Positions 1 to 4,634 of a DNA stretch of 8,034 nt are shown piece by piece. The stretch is from CAUPWF01 sp044425815 (GTDB lineage: Bacteria; Bacillota; Clostridia; Lachnospirales; Lachnospiraceae). The notes below the pieces were generated by a model. It searched no databases. It saw nothing but the letters and a program-made list of their open reading frames with translations, and was not told the origin of the DNA. The stretch's first letter is position 1. Each line of letters opens with the position of its first letter. Made by a program: the position numbers and the translations under genes. The stretch lies in contig JAWXVA010000107.1 in assembly GCA_044425815.1 (NCBI GenBank), positions 1-8,034 of the forward strand. The letters run 5' to 3'.

Positions 1-150
1 TTTAGCTGCTGTTACTACGTTATCTAGCGCGGAACTTAGAGCCATCTTAAGATCAGTAGAATTCTTAATTCCTCGTTCGATGCTTCTAATTGTTCGCTTA
101 TAGTGGATCTCTTTCATTGCGTTCCACATAGAATTTGATTCATTACTCAT
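1..150 (-). CDS. Unrecognised protein, N-terminal 50 residues (runs off left edge)
   Basis: An open frame without stops runs from an ATG at 150 to the window edge. The start is supported by a GGGGTG ribosome site 7 nt upstream of the ATG. The visible protein begins MSNESNSMWNAMKEIHYK and is polar and probably helical, with several basic residues (KRTIRSIERGIK) and then an alanine-rich stretch near the edge. No signal peptide or membrane segment is visible. I do not recognise the family. It lies 109 bp downstream of the MBL-fold hydrolase on the same strand, with no convincing terminator between, so co-transcription is possible. The start is well supported; the function is unknown. Confidence 0.6.
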   Translation of the reverse strand, partial: MSNESNSMWNAMKEIHYKRTIRSIERGIKNSTDLKMALSSALDNVVTAAK

Positions 151-184
151 TCGTCTTCACCCCACACTTTTCTTCTAACTATAA

Positions 185-247
185 TCCCCTGCTACGTACA
201 GGCTCTAACACTTACTATCCCTTATCTATTCCCCTGCTACATACAGG
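185..247. repeat. Two 18-bp direct repeats between hydrolase and left-edge gene
   Basis: TCCCCTGCTACRTACAGG occurs at 185-202 and again at 230-247, with one base different. The bases around each copy (CTAT before, CT.TAxCAC after) are also partly alike, so this looks like an old tandem duplication of about 45 bp. Each copy has only short self-complementarity (CCTG/CAGG), which is too weak for a terminator. No role can be assigned. Confidence 0.6.
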
Positions 248-259
248 ACTTATCACCCG

Positions 260-1054
260 CTATATCTCGAATTTCATCCCTGCTCTTGCGAGAAAGCTAT
301 TTGGAAATTCTGCTTGTAGTGCTTTCTCTTCTTCATCTAGCGCCGCATCAGTCTTATTGGGATCTAAATGGGTAATGACTAATTTCTTCGCACCCATCTC
401 TTTTGCTAACTTGATTCCTTCTGGAATCGTAGAGTGACCGTACCCTTTGCAACGCTCGTACTCCTCTTCGGTATACATGCCATCATATATCAATACATCA
501 TAAGGCTGTCTCACCTCGTCTAATAATGGTTTGCCATGTTCGTAATCACACATTAATAGAATCTGTATATCTTTTACTTGTACTTGTATGATACTTGCCT
601 CATTCGGATGATTTGCCTGAAATAACTTGATACATATCTCCGCTTCTCCATCTCCGAATGTATATTGTTTGCCCCATTCTACATTATGAGGTCCATCATA
701 AGGAATTGGCACTGGCCAAAAATGGTTGTTACCTGCAAATGCTCCACGTTCTCCATCTGTTCCCCATTTATCGAATGTTCCGTAGACACTTGGTAACATT
801 CCCTTACGACATATTTCGAAATCTAATAATCCCAAAATATGATCATAATGTATGTGGGTCAATAAAATATCTACTTTTGTACATTTATGTAAATATTTCT
901 TAATATTCGAGATACCAGAACCACAATCTAATACAAGTGCATATGTTCCACTTATAATCGCATAGCAACTTGTGTCTCCTCCATATTTCAAATATTCTGC
1001 ACCACATACTGGCCTTGTTCCCCTCGAACCACCGATGTGTATTGTGTAATCCAT
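260..1054 (-). CDS. MBL-fold metal-dependent hydrolase (RNase Z / PhnP-like)
   Basis: This 264-residue cytoplasmic protein belongs to the metallo-beta-lactamase fold superfamily, which binds two metal ions and hydrolyses phosphodiesters and other esters. The metal-site motifs are all present and in order: T-HIHYDH at residues 67-72, a His in ANHP at 149, an Asp in MCD at 170, GHST around His207, and ITH with His229. The GHST and ITH motifs are reminiscent of RNase Z and PhnP-type proteins, so a phosphodiesterase role is plausible, but the substrate cannot be read from the sequence. A TTG 15 bp upstream is in frame. I prefer the ATG at 1054 because GGGGGAG sits 6 nt before it and covers the TTG. 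The gene has its own promoter. The family call is secure; the substrate is not. Confidence 0.9.
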   Translation of the reverse strand: MDYTIHIGGSRGTRPVCGAEYLKYGGDTSCYAIISGTYALVLDCGSGISNIKKYLHKCTKVDILLTHIHYDHILGLLDFEICRKGMLPSVYGTFDKWGTDGERGAFAGNNHFWPVPIPYDGPHNVEWGKQYTFGDGEAEICIKLFQANHPNEASIIQVQVKDIQILLMCDYEHGKPLLDEVRQPYDVLIYDGMYTEEEYERCKGYGHSTIPEGIKLAKEMGAKKLVITHLDPNKTDAALDEEEKALQAEFPNSFLARAGMKFEI

Positions 1055-1060
1055 AGTCTT

Positions 1061-1095
1061 CTCCCCCAATTTAATTATCTCTCTATACTATAACA
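1061..1095 (-). promoter_or_regulatory. Extended -10 promoter and ribosome site of the MBL hydrolase gene
   Basis: Read on the - strand, TGTTATAGT (1095-1087) is an extended -10 element (TG-n-TATAGT). Upstream DNA to about 1140 is almost pure A+T; no good -35 is visible, which suits an extended -10 promoter. The ribosome site GGGGGAG is at 1067-1061, 6 nt before the ATG. The transcript leader would be only about 25 nt. Confidence 0.55.
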
Positions 1096-1201
1096 TATTT
1101 ATCAAATATATTTCATCAATTTTTTATGTTTTTTATGAATTTATAAGATTTGAGGTGTTCCAATTGAATGCATCGCAAGTGAATTTCTGCTTATTAACGC
1201 A

Positions 1202-1492
1202 CTATTCTTTTCTCATATAATTATTTCTCTCGTGCAATATTTCGAGAATTTCTTCTGTACTACTCTCTACTCCATATTCCTGAATAATTCCATACATTTC
1301 TTCAATGTCTTCTCTTTTACACTCAAGCTCTTCCGAAATCGTGTCTAAATCTTTTGCTTTTCGCATTTTTTTCATAACAAGATTGATTAACCCCTCTTCA
1401 ATTCCGAGTTCTCGACCCTCTTCAATTCCGAGTTCTCGACCGAGCTCCCGCCCCTCTTCAATTTTTAATTGGTCACGCATCTGTTGCATCAT
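1202..1492 (-). CDS. Possible stand-alone C-terminal Rpn protein (96 residues) in copy A
   Basis: Although copy A has lost its nuclease domain, the frame from the ATG at 1492 to the stop is intact. The ATG is preceded by GGAGG (1506-1502) at 9 nt, a near-ideal ribosome site. The product starts MMQQMRDQLKIEEG, has a charged, probably coiled-coil stretch with an exactly repeated octapeptide (GRELGIEE twice), and ends in a helical domain rich in Glu and Lys. In E. coli Rpn genes, a small protein made from an internal start in the C-terminal region inhibits the nuclease; by analogy this could be a surviving inhibitor. Against this, the SD bases also encode W-R-R in a conserved protein stretch, and no clear internal promoter is visible. 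Expression is unproven. Confidence 0.4.
   Translation of the reverse strand: MMQQMRDQLKIEEGRELGRELGIEEGRELGIEEGLINLVMKKMRKAKDLDTISEELECKREDIEEMYGIIQEYGVESSTEEILEILHERNNYMRKE
1392..1439. repeat. 24-bp tandem repeat, two identical units, in copy A
   Basis: Two perfect 24-bp units (1392-1415 and 1416-1439) encode the octapeptide GRELGIEE twice on the - strand, in the linker between nuclease domain and tail. The matching place in copy C holds a different, 12-bp repeat, so this linker grows and shrinks by slippage in whole codons. Confidence 0.85.
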
Positions 1493-1569
1493 AAATTCTC
1501 GCCTCCAATTCTGGTTGTTTTTCACCGTGTTTGCCTCACCCATGATTCCTGTCGCATTTAGGAATATTA

Positions 1570-1734
1570 GATTCTGGTAATCCTCGATACGCAACAATTA
1601 CTGAGCGAACTGCTTGTCATCGTTGGGGTACCGGTGATGATATGAATGGGGCTGCAATCTTCTTAGCATCCCACGCTGCTGATTATATTACTGGTGTTAT
1701 TCTCCCAGTAGATGGTGGTTACTCTGTAAAATAA
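1570..1734 (+). pseudogene. Short-chain dehydrogenase (SDR), C-terminal fragment
   Basis: On the + strand, the frame ending with TAA at 1732-1734 encodes about 54 residues. They include ERTACHRWGTGDDMNGAAIF, ASHAADYITG and LPVDGGYSVK. This is the standard C-terminal end of classical SDR oxidoreductases, closest in feel to gluconate 5-dehydrogenase or 2-deoxy-gluconate 3-dehydrogenase types. The Rossmann NAD-binding motif and the catalytic Ser-Tyr-Lys region are absent because the sequence changes at about 1568 into Rpn copy A on the other strand. The stop and a following terminator hairpin are intact, so the gene was cut from its 5' side. It has no start codon or ribosome site and is non-functional. 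The SDR family is secure; the substrate class is a guess. Confidence 0.85.
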
Positions 1735-1750
1735 ATATAGGAAAATAATA

Positions 1751-1805
1751 ACCCCTGGTATGAGTCCAGAATTACAATTCTAGTATTCATGCCAGAGGTA
1801 TTTTT
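1751..1805 (+). terminator. Hairpin terminator after the SDR remnant, shared with Rpn copy B
   Basis: An imperfect inverted repeat runs from 1751 to 1800 (arms around ACCCCTGGTATGAGT and ATTCATGCCAGAGGT, continued by AGAATT/AATTCT) with a loop of about 3 nt. TTTTT follows at 1801-1805, giving an intrinsic terminator in the + direction, 17 bp after the SDR stop. In the - direction the stem is followed by TTATTATTTT. The stem begins 3 bp beyond the stop of copy B, so it probably ends both converging transcripts. Confidence 0.75.
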
Positions 1806-2070
1806 ATGCTTCTTTGTTTCCTTTCACTTTCTCTAATACCTCCTCCGCACTACAGTCTGTCTCCCAATTCTTTACCACATCATAAAACTTCTGGATTTCG
1901 TCTGGCTCGCACTCTAACTCATCTGCAATTACATCTAATGTTTTAGATTTCTGAATCTTTTTAATAATCTGTGATATCAATCGCAAAAAATCCCCTTCTT
2001 CCCTACCACGCTCAATTCCGCGTTCTCGGCCCTCTTCAATTTTTAATTGGTCACGCATCTGTTGCATCAT
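1804..2070 (-). CDS. Possible internal C-terminal protein (88 residues) of Rpn copy B
   Basis: In frame with copy B, an ATG at 2070 (Met241 of the full protein) is followed directly by a second ATG and preceded at 9 nt by GGAGG (2084-2080). The product would be MMQQMRDQLKIEEG..., that is, exactly the linker and variable tail without the nuclease. This position and content fit the internal small-protein design known from E. coli Rpn genes (established there, inferred here). No clear promoter is seen just upstream, so it would probably be made from the long message. The tail differs from that of the candidate proteins in A and C, which would matter if it binds its own nuclease. Confidence 0.4.
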   Translation of the reverse strand: MMQQMRDQLKIEEGRERGIERGREEGDFLRLISQIIKKIQKSKTLDVIADELECEPDEIQKFYDVVKNWETDCSAEEVLEKVKGNKEA

Positions 2071-2790
2071 AAATTCTCGCCTCCAATTCTGGTTGTTTTT
2101 CACTGTGTTTGCCTCTTGTTTCAACATTTGTACAAATTCATTATCACTTTCTTGACCACTCACATATTCAAGAAATGCCCGTATATCTTCATTCGCTTCA
2201 CCCATGAATCCTGTCGCATTTAGAAATATTTTCTTCGTTCCGTCACCTAGCGCAATATCATAATCTTCGATGCAGCGATTCTCGAACGTGTATTTGTAAA
2301 ACCCTTTTCCAAACAAATCAAACGTGCATATAAAGATTACGTAGCTAGTGTGGAGCGCATTGTATAATTGTCCTTTCGCTATAATGTCCATATCAATAAT
2401 CCCTTGATAATAACGTGAACGTTTCGGTAATTCCTTGGTGTTTGTTGCTTGCATTTCCACGTTGTATACTGTATGCACTTCGTCTGCTACATAAACATCT
2501 AATCTAACACCCTTACCGTCTTTCATCATTCGAATATTCTTCTCTGTCTCTGGATATTCGATACGCTCAATCTTCACTTCCAATACAATTTCTAATAATC
2601 GCTTACATATTTGAGGATTCTGCATTATTTTATTAAACAGAAAATCGTTGCTAATCTTCAATTCTTCCCATGCTCGCTCTATATCTCTTGGGATTATTTC
2701 TTTCGTTCCTATTGCTAGTTTTGTAGTTCCTGTTGCTAGTTTTGTATTTCCTGTTGCTAGTTTCGTAGTTCCATCGTTGTTGTTCACCAT
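1804..2790 (-). CDS. Rpn-family PD-(D/E)XK nuclease / putative transposase, copy B
   Basis: This 328-residue protein belongs to PDDEXK_2, the Rpn (recombination-promoting nuclease) family; members cut DNA and have been linked to DNA mobility and phage defence. Residues 8-28 are three heptapeptides of the type TTKLATG. The nuclease domain follows, with NDFLFNKIM near 48-56, the catalytic Asp98 in RLDVYV and Glu112-x-Gln114 in VEMQ (a D...ExQ version of the motif), then KRSRYYQG and the conserved FLNATG-MGEAN region. After about residue 248 comes a charged, Gly-containing linker (KIEEGRERGIERGREEG) and a helical tail of about 60 residues unlike the tails of copies A and C. The ATG has GGAGG 6 nt upstream. 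The promoter lies about 200 bp upstream, within DNA identical in type to that of copy C. The active site is complete. Confidence 0.92.
   Translation of the reverse strand: MVNNNDGTTKLATGNTKLATGTTKLAIGTKEIIPRDIERAWEELKISNDFLFNKIMQNPQICKRLLEIVLEVKIERIEYPETEKNIRMMKDGKGVRLDVYVADEVHTVYNVEMQATNTKELPKRSRYYQGIIDMDIIAKGQLYNALHTSYVIFICTFDLFGKGFYKYTFENRCIEDYDIALGDGTKKIFLNATGFMGEANEDIRAFLEYVSGQESDNEFVQMLKQEANTVKNNQNWRREFMMQQMRDQLKIEEGRERGIERGREEGDFLRLISQIIKKIQKSKTLDVIADELECEPDEIQKFYDVVKNWETDCSAEEVLEKVKGNKEA
2708..2770. repeat. 21-bp tandem repeat, three units, in copy B
   Basis: Three near-identical 21-bp units at 2708-2728, 2729-2749 and 2750-2770 encode, on the - strand, three heptapeptides of the form T-T/N-K-L-A-T/I-G at residues 8-28. 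Copy C has only two units, so the number changes in whole codons. Confidence 0.9.
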
Positions 2791-2996
2791 ATAGTTCCTC
2801 CATAGATTGTTAATGGTAGGAACTCGTCATAGCTTCAATCGGTTGATCTTCATCATTCTAAAATCTTGCCACTGTATACATTCCTACTTTGATTAATTGG
2901 GTAATAAAGCATGAATGGTTCTTTGAATACATAAGATATGTGTAAGATTTGCAGAATTGCAGAATATAAAATAAACGAACGTTATGCTTTGTGTTG

Positions 2997-3025
2997 ATTG
3001 TATCAGAATCATTGCTCCTATGCAA
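2997..3025 (-). promoter_or_regulatory. Promoter of Rpn copy B
   Basis: On the - strand, TTGCAT (3025-3020) and TACAAT (3002-2997) are separated by 17 bp, and the -10 is preceded by TGA (extended -10). Transcription from here would give a leader of about 200 nt before the ATG at 2790. The same bases are found at the same distance before copy C. Confidence 0.6.
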
Positions 3026-3049
3026 GATGTTCTGTTCCGTGATTACGTC

Positions 3050-3075
3050 GTCTCAATGTCTAGAATGTCTCAATG
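3050..3075. repeat. Pair of 9-bp direct repeats at the edge of the B repeat
   Basis: GTCTCAATG occurs at 3050-3058 and 3067-3075, just outside the point (3038) where copies B and C stop matching. It may be chance; it is noted because it lies at the boundary of the duplicated segment. Confidence 0.35.
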
Positions 3076-3137
3076 ATGGATTCCATTCGTTAAAATGACG
3101 GTGGATAAATATCTGAAATAACAGGAATCCGCAGGCA

Positions 3138-3178
3138 TTACAGTCTGGGAATATCAAGACTACGAAAAAAGACTGTAA
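3138..3178. repeat. Palindromic unit 1 (TTACAGTCT - 23 nt - AGACTGTAA)
   Basis: The arms at 3138-3146 and 3170-3178 are perfectly complementary over 9 bp, with a 23-nt loop. The right arm continues AAAT. The loop resembles that of unit 3 at about 16 of 23 positions. No T-run follows on either strand, so it is not an intrinsic terminator. Confidence 0.8.
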
Positions 3179-3211
3179 AATTGAAAATAGTAAGTTGCTT
3201 AGAGGCTAGGT

Positions 3212-3252
3212 TTACAGTCTTGGATAACTGAAATTTGAGAATTAGACTGTAA
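3212..3252. repeat. Palindromic unit 2 (same arms, 23-nt loop)
   Basis: The arms are at 3212-3220 and 3244-3252, identical to those of unit 1, and pairing extends one more base on each side (T3211 with A3253). The loop is again 23 nt but its sequence is largely different, so the arms and spacing are conserved better than the loop. Confidence 0.8.
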
Positions 3253-3316
3253 AATAGAAGGAAGGAATCTCTTTAAAGTGGGAAACAAACTGAAAAGCAG
3301 AAAAACCCCTCAAGAA

Positions 3317-3357
3317 TTACAGTCTGAGAATACCAAAACTCCAGAAGAAGACTGTAA
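3317..3357. repeat. Palindromic unit 3 (same arms, 23-nt loop)
   Basis: The arms are at 3317-3325 and 3349-3357, identical to units 1 and 2, with a 23-nt loop. The unit lies about 75 bp beyond the stop codon of copy C, so it would be in that gene's 3' untranslated region if transcription reads through. Confidence 0.8.
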
Positions 3358-3433
3358 AATTGAGAAATGCAAGTTTAGTTGAGATAAAGGACTCCATTGT
3401 GCTATAAATATATTGTTAGTGTTTATTGACGCA

Positions 3434-3700
3434 CTATTCTTTTCCCATATAATTATTTCTCTCGTGCAATATCTCGAGAATTTCTTCTATACTACTCTCT
3501 ACTCCACATTCCAGAATAATTCTATACATTTCTTCTATGTCTTCTCTTTTACACTCAAGTTCCTCTGAAATCATGTCTAATTTTTTTGCTTTTCGTATTT
3601 TTTTCATAACAAGATTAATTCGCTCTCGCTCAATTCCACGCTCAATTCCACGCTCAATTCCCTCTTCAATTTTTAATTGGTCACGCATCTGTTGCATCAT
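3434..3700 (-). CDS. Possible internal C-terminal protein (88 residues) of Rpn copy C
   Basis: An in-frame ATG at 3700 (Met234) has GGAGG at 3714-3710, 9 nt upstream, exactly as in copies A and B. The product would contain the GIER-repeat linker and the A-type tail. Since the A and C tails are alike, the orphan protein of copy A would be more likely to interact with C than with B, if these proteins exist (inference). The same caveat applies: the SD bases are also codons of a conserved protein stretch (NWRREF). Confidence 0.4.
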   Translation of the reverse strand: MMQQMRDQLKIEEGIERGIERGIERERINLVMKKIRKAKKLDMISEELECKREDIEEMYRIILECGVESSIEEILEILHERNNYMGKE

Positions 3701-4399
3701 AAATTCTCGCCTCCAATTCTGGTTGTTTTTCACTGTGTTTGCCTCTTGTTTCAACATTTGTACAAATTCATTATCACTTTCTTGACCGCTCACATATTCT
3801 AGAAATGCCCGTATATCTTCATTTGCTTCACCCATGAATCCTGTCGCATTGAGGAATATCTTCTTCGTTCCGTCACCTAGCGCAATATCATAATCTTCGA
3901 TGCAGCGATTCTCGAATGTGTATTTATAGAAGCCTTTTCCGAACAAATCAAACGTGCATATAAAGATTACATAGCTAGTATGGAGTGCATTGTATAATTG
4001 TCCTTTTGCTATAATGTCCATATCAATAATCCCTTGATAATAACGTGAACGTTTCGGTAATTCCTTGGTGTTTGTTGCTTGCATTTCCACGTTGTATACT
4101 GTATGCACTTCATCTGCTACATAAACATCTAATCTAACACCTTTACCATCTTTCATCATTCGAATATTCTTCTCTGTCTCTGGATATTCGATACGCTCAA
4201 TCTTCACTTCCAATACAATTTCTAATAAGCGCTTACATATTTGAGGATTCTGCATTATTTTATTAAACAGAAAATCGTTGCTAATCTTCAATTCTTCCCA
4301 TGCTTGTTCTATATCTATTGGGATTATTTCTTTCGTTCCTGTTGCTAGTTTTGTAGTTCCTGTTGCTAGTTTTGTAGTTTCATCGTTGTTGTTCACCAT
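3434..4399 (-). CDS. Rpn-family PD-(D/E)XK nuclease / putative transposase, copy C
   Basis: This 321-residue protein is nearly identical to copy B from the start to about residue 247, apart from one fewer TTKLATG heptapeptide and a few changes (Gly7 to Glu; RDIER to IDIEQ near 28-32). The catalytic residues are Asp91 and Glu105-x-Gln107. The linker is GIERGIERGIERER, encoded by a 12-bp tandem repeat. The tail (INLVMKKIRKAKKLDMISEELEC, then about 45 more residues) is of the copy A type, only distantly similar to the B tail. The start has the same GGAGG ribosome site as B. No terminator is visible after the stop; the palindrome cluster follows. Most base differences from B are silent, which suggests that the protein has been under selection since duplication. 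Confidence 0.92.
   Translation of the reverse strand: MVNNNDETTKLATGTTKLATGTKEIIPIDIEQAWEELKISNDFLFNKIMQNPQICKRLLEIVLEVKIERIEYPETEKNIRMMKDGKGVRLDVYVADEVHTVYNVEMQATNTKELPKRSRYYQGIIDMDIIAKGQLYNALHTSYVIFICTFDLFGKGFYKYTFENRCIEDYDIALGDGTKKIFLNATGFMGEANEDIRAFLEYVSGQESDNEFVQMLKQEANTVKNNQNWRREFMMQQMRDQLKIEEGIERGIERGIERERINLVMKKIRKAKKLDMISEELECKREDIEEMYRIILECGVESSIEEILEILHERNNYMGKE
3629..3661. repeat. 12-bp tandem repeat in the copy C linker
   Basis: CTCAATTCCACG is repeated 2.75 times (3629-3640, 3641-3652, 3653-3661) and encodes GIER tetrapeptides on the - strand. The unit and number differ from the linker repeats of copy A. Confidence 0.85.
4338..4379. repeat. 21-bp tandem repeat, two units, in copy C
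   Basis: Two identical 21-bp units (4338-4358 and 4359-4379) encode two TTKLATG heptapeptides at residues 8-21. They correspond to the three-unit array in copy B. Confidence 0.9.
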
Positions 4400-4605
4400 A
4401 TAGTTCCTCCATAGATTGATAATGGTAGGAACTCGTCATAGCTTCAATTGGTTGATCTTCATCATTCTAAAATCTTGCCACTGTATACATTCCTACTTTG
4501 ATTAATTGGGTAATAAAGCATGAATGGTTCTGTGAATACATAAGATATGTGTAAGATTTGCAGAATTGCAGAATATAAAATAAACGAACGTTATGCTTTG
4601 TGTTG

Positions 4606-4634
4606 ATTGTATCAGAATCATTGCTCCTATGCAA
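4606..4634 (-). promoter_or_regulatory. Promoter of Rpn copy C
   Basis: On the - strand, TTGCAT (4634-4629), 17 bp, then TGA-TACAAT (-10 at 4611-4606) match the copy B promoter base for base. It lies inside the repeat, so each duplicated unit carries its own promoter and a leader of about 200 nt. Confidence 0.6.

Larger units (their letters stand above)
1202..1568 (-). pseudogene. Rpn-type PD-(D/E)XK nuclease, copy A: 3' remnant
   Basis: Only the C-terminal part of a PDDEXK_2 (Rpn-family putative transposase) gene remains. Homology to the complete copies starts abruptly at about 1568, in the codons for FLNATG, so the whole nuclease domain including the catalytic D...ExQ residues is lost. A second, in-frame deletion of 84 bp removes 28 residues between the motifs GEAN and QEAN seen in the intact copies. 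The frame can be extended to a TTG at 1597, but those bases belong to the dehydrogenase fragment on the other strand, so that start is not real. The tail (INLVMKK-RKAK-LD-ISEELECKREDIEEMY) closely matches copy C, not copy B. Homology with C continues about 11 bp past the stop, to about 1191. An internal start is listed separately. Confidence 0.85.
2031..3038 (-). repeat. Left copy of a ~1-kb direct repeat (Rpn gene body plus upstream region)
   Basis: Bases 2031-3038 match 3661-4647 in the same orientation. The upstream 248 bp differ at only 4 positions by my count and have no indels. The coding part differs at about 22 positions in roughly 670 bp, outside the N-terminal heptad region. The only length change is one 21-bp heptad unit. 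Similarity ends sharply at 3038 on the right and decays on the left inside the linker codons. I see no terminal inverted repeats or target-site duplication at the ends. Confidence 0.85.
3101..3390. repeat. Gene-free spacer with a cluster of three palindromic repeat units
   Basis: The 395 bp between the B repeat and the end of copy C hold no credible gene. Instead there are three 41-bp palindromic units (listed separately). Around the first and third units the similarity extends to about 110 bp each (3101-3210 and 3278-3390), with GTGG-xxAA-xxx-CTGAAA on the left and AAATTGARAAx-xxAAGTT on the right. The middle unit matches only in its core. In-frame stops are frequent in all frames. I do not recognise this repeat family. 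Confidence 0.75.

Noticed and set aside
135..437. Open frame on the + strand across the left intergenic region
   Set aside because: It is antisense to the 3' end of the well-supported hydrolase and to the left-edge gene, with low-complexity Ser-rich translation.
1055..1069. Upstream TTG start for the MBL hydrolase
   Set aside because: It overlaps the GGGGGAG that serves the ATG at 1054 and has no ribosome site of its own.
1305..1580. + strand frame rich in RPSSIPSS, and the similar one at 3537-3785
   Set aside because: Both are the antisense of the Rpn linker repeats and tail; the repetitiveness comes from the other strand.
1569..1597. TTG-initiated extension of copy A (MLRIEDYQNL...)
   Set aside because: These bases are the antisense of the SDR fragment. 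There is no ribosome site before the TTG, and homology to Rpn proteins starts only at FLNATG.
1851..1858. TACAGTCT inside copy B, as a fourth palindromic unit
   Set aside because: No AGACTGTAA partner follows at the fixed distance; it is within tail codons and is probably chance.
3138..3357. CRISPR array
   Set aside because: Only three units, unequal spacing (74 and 105 bp), and the repeat is a pair of separated palindromic arms rather than a continuous direct repeat with uniform spacers. No cas genes.
3138..3357. Intrinsic terminators for copy C
   Set aside because: The stems are A+T-rich with a long 23-nt loop, and no T-run follows on the - strand.
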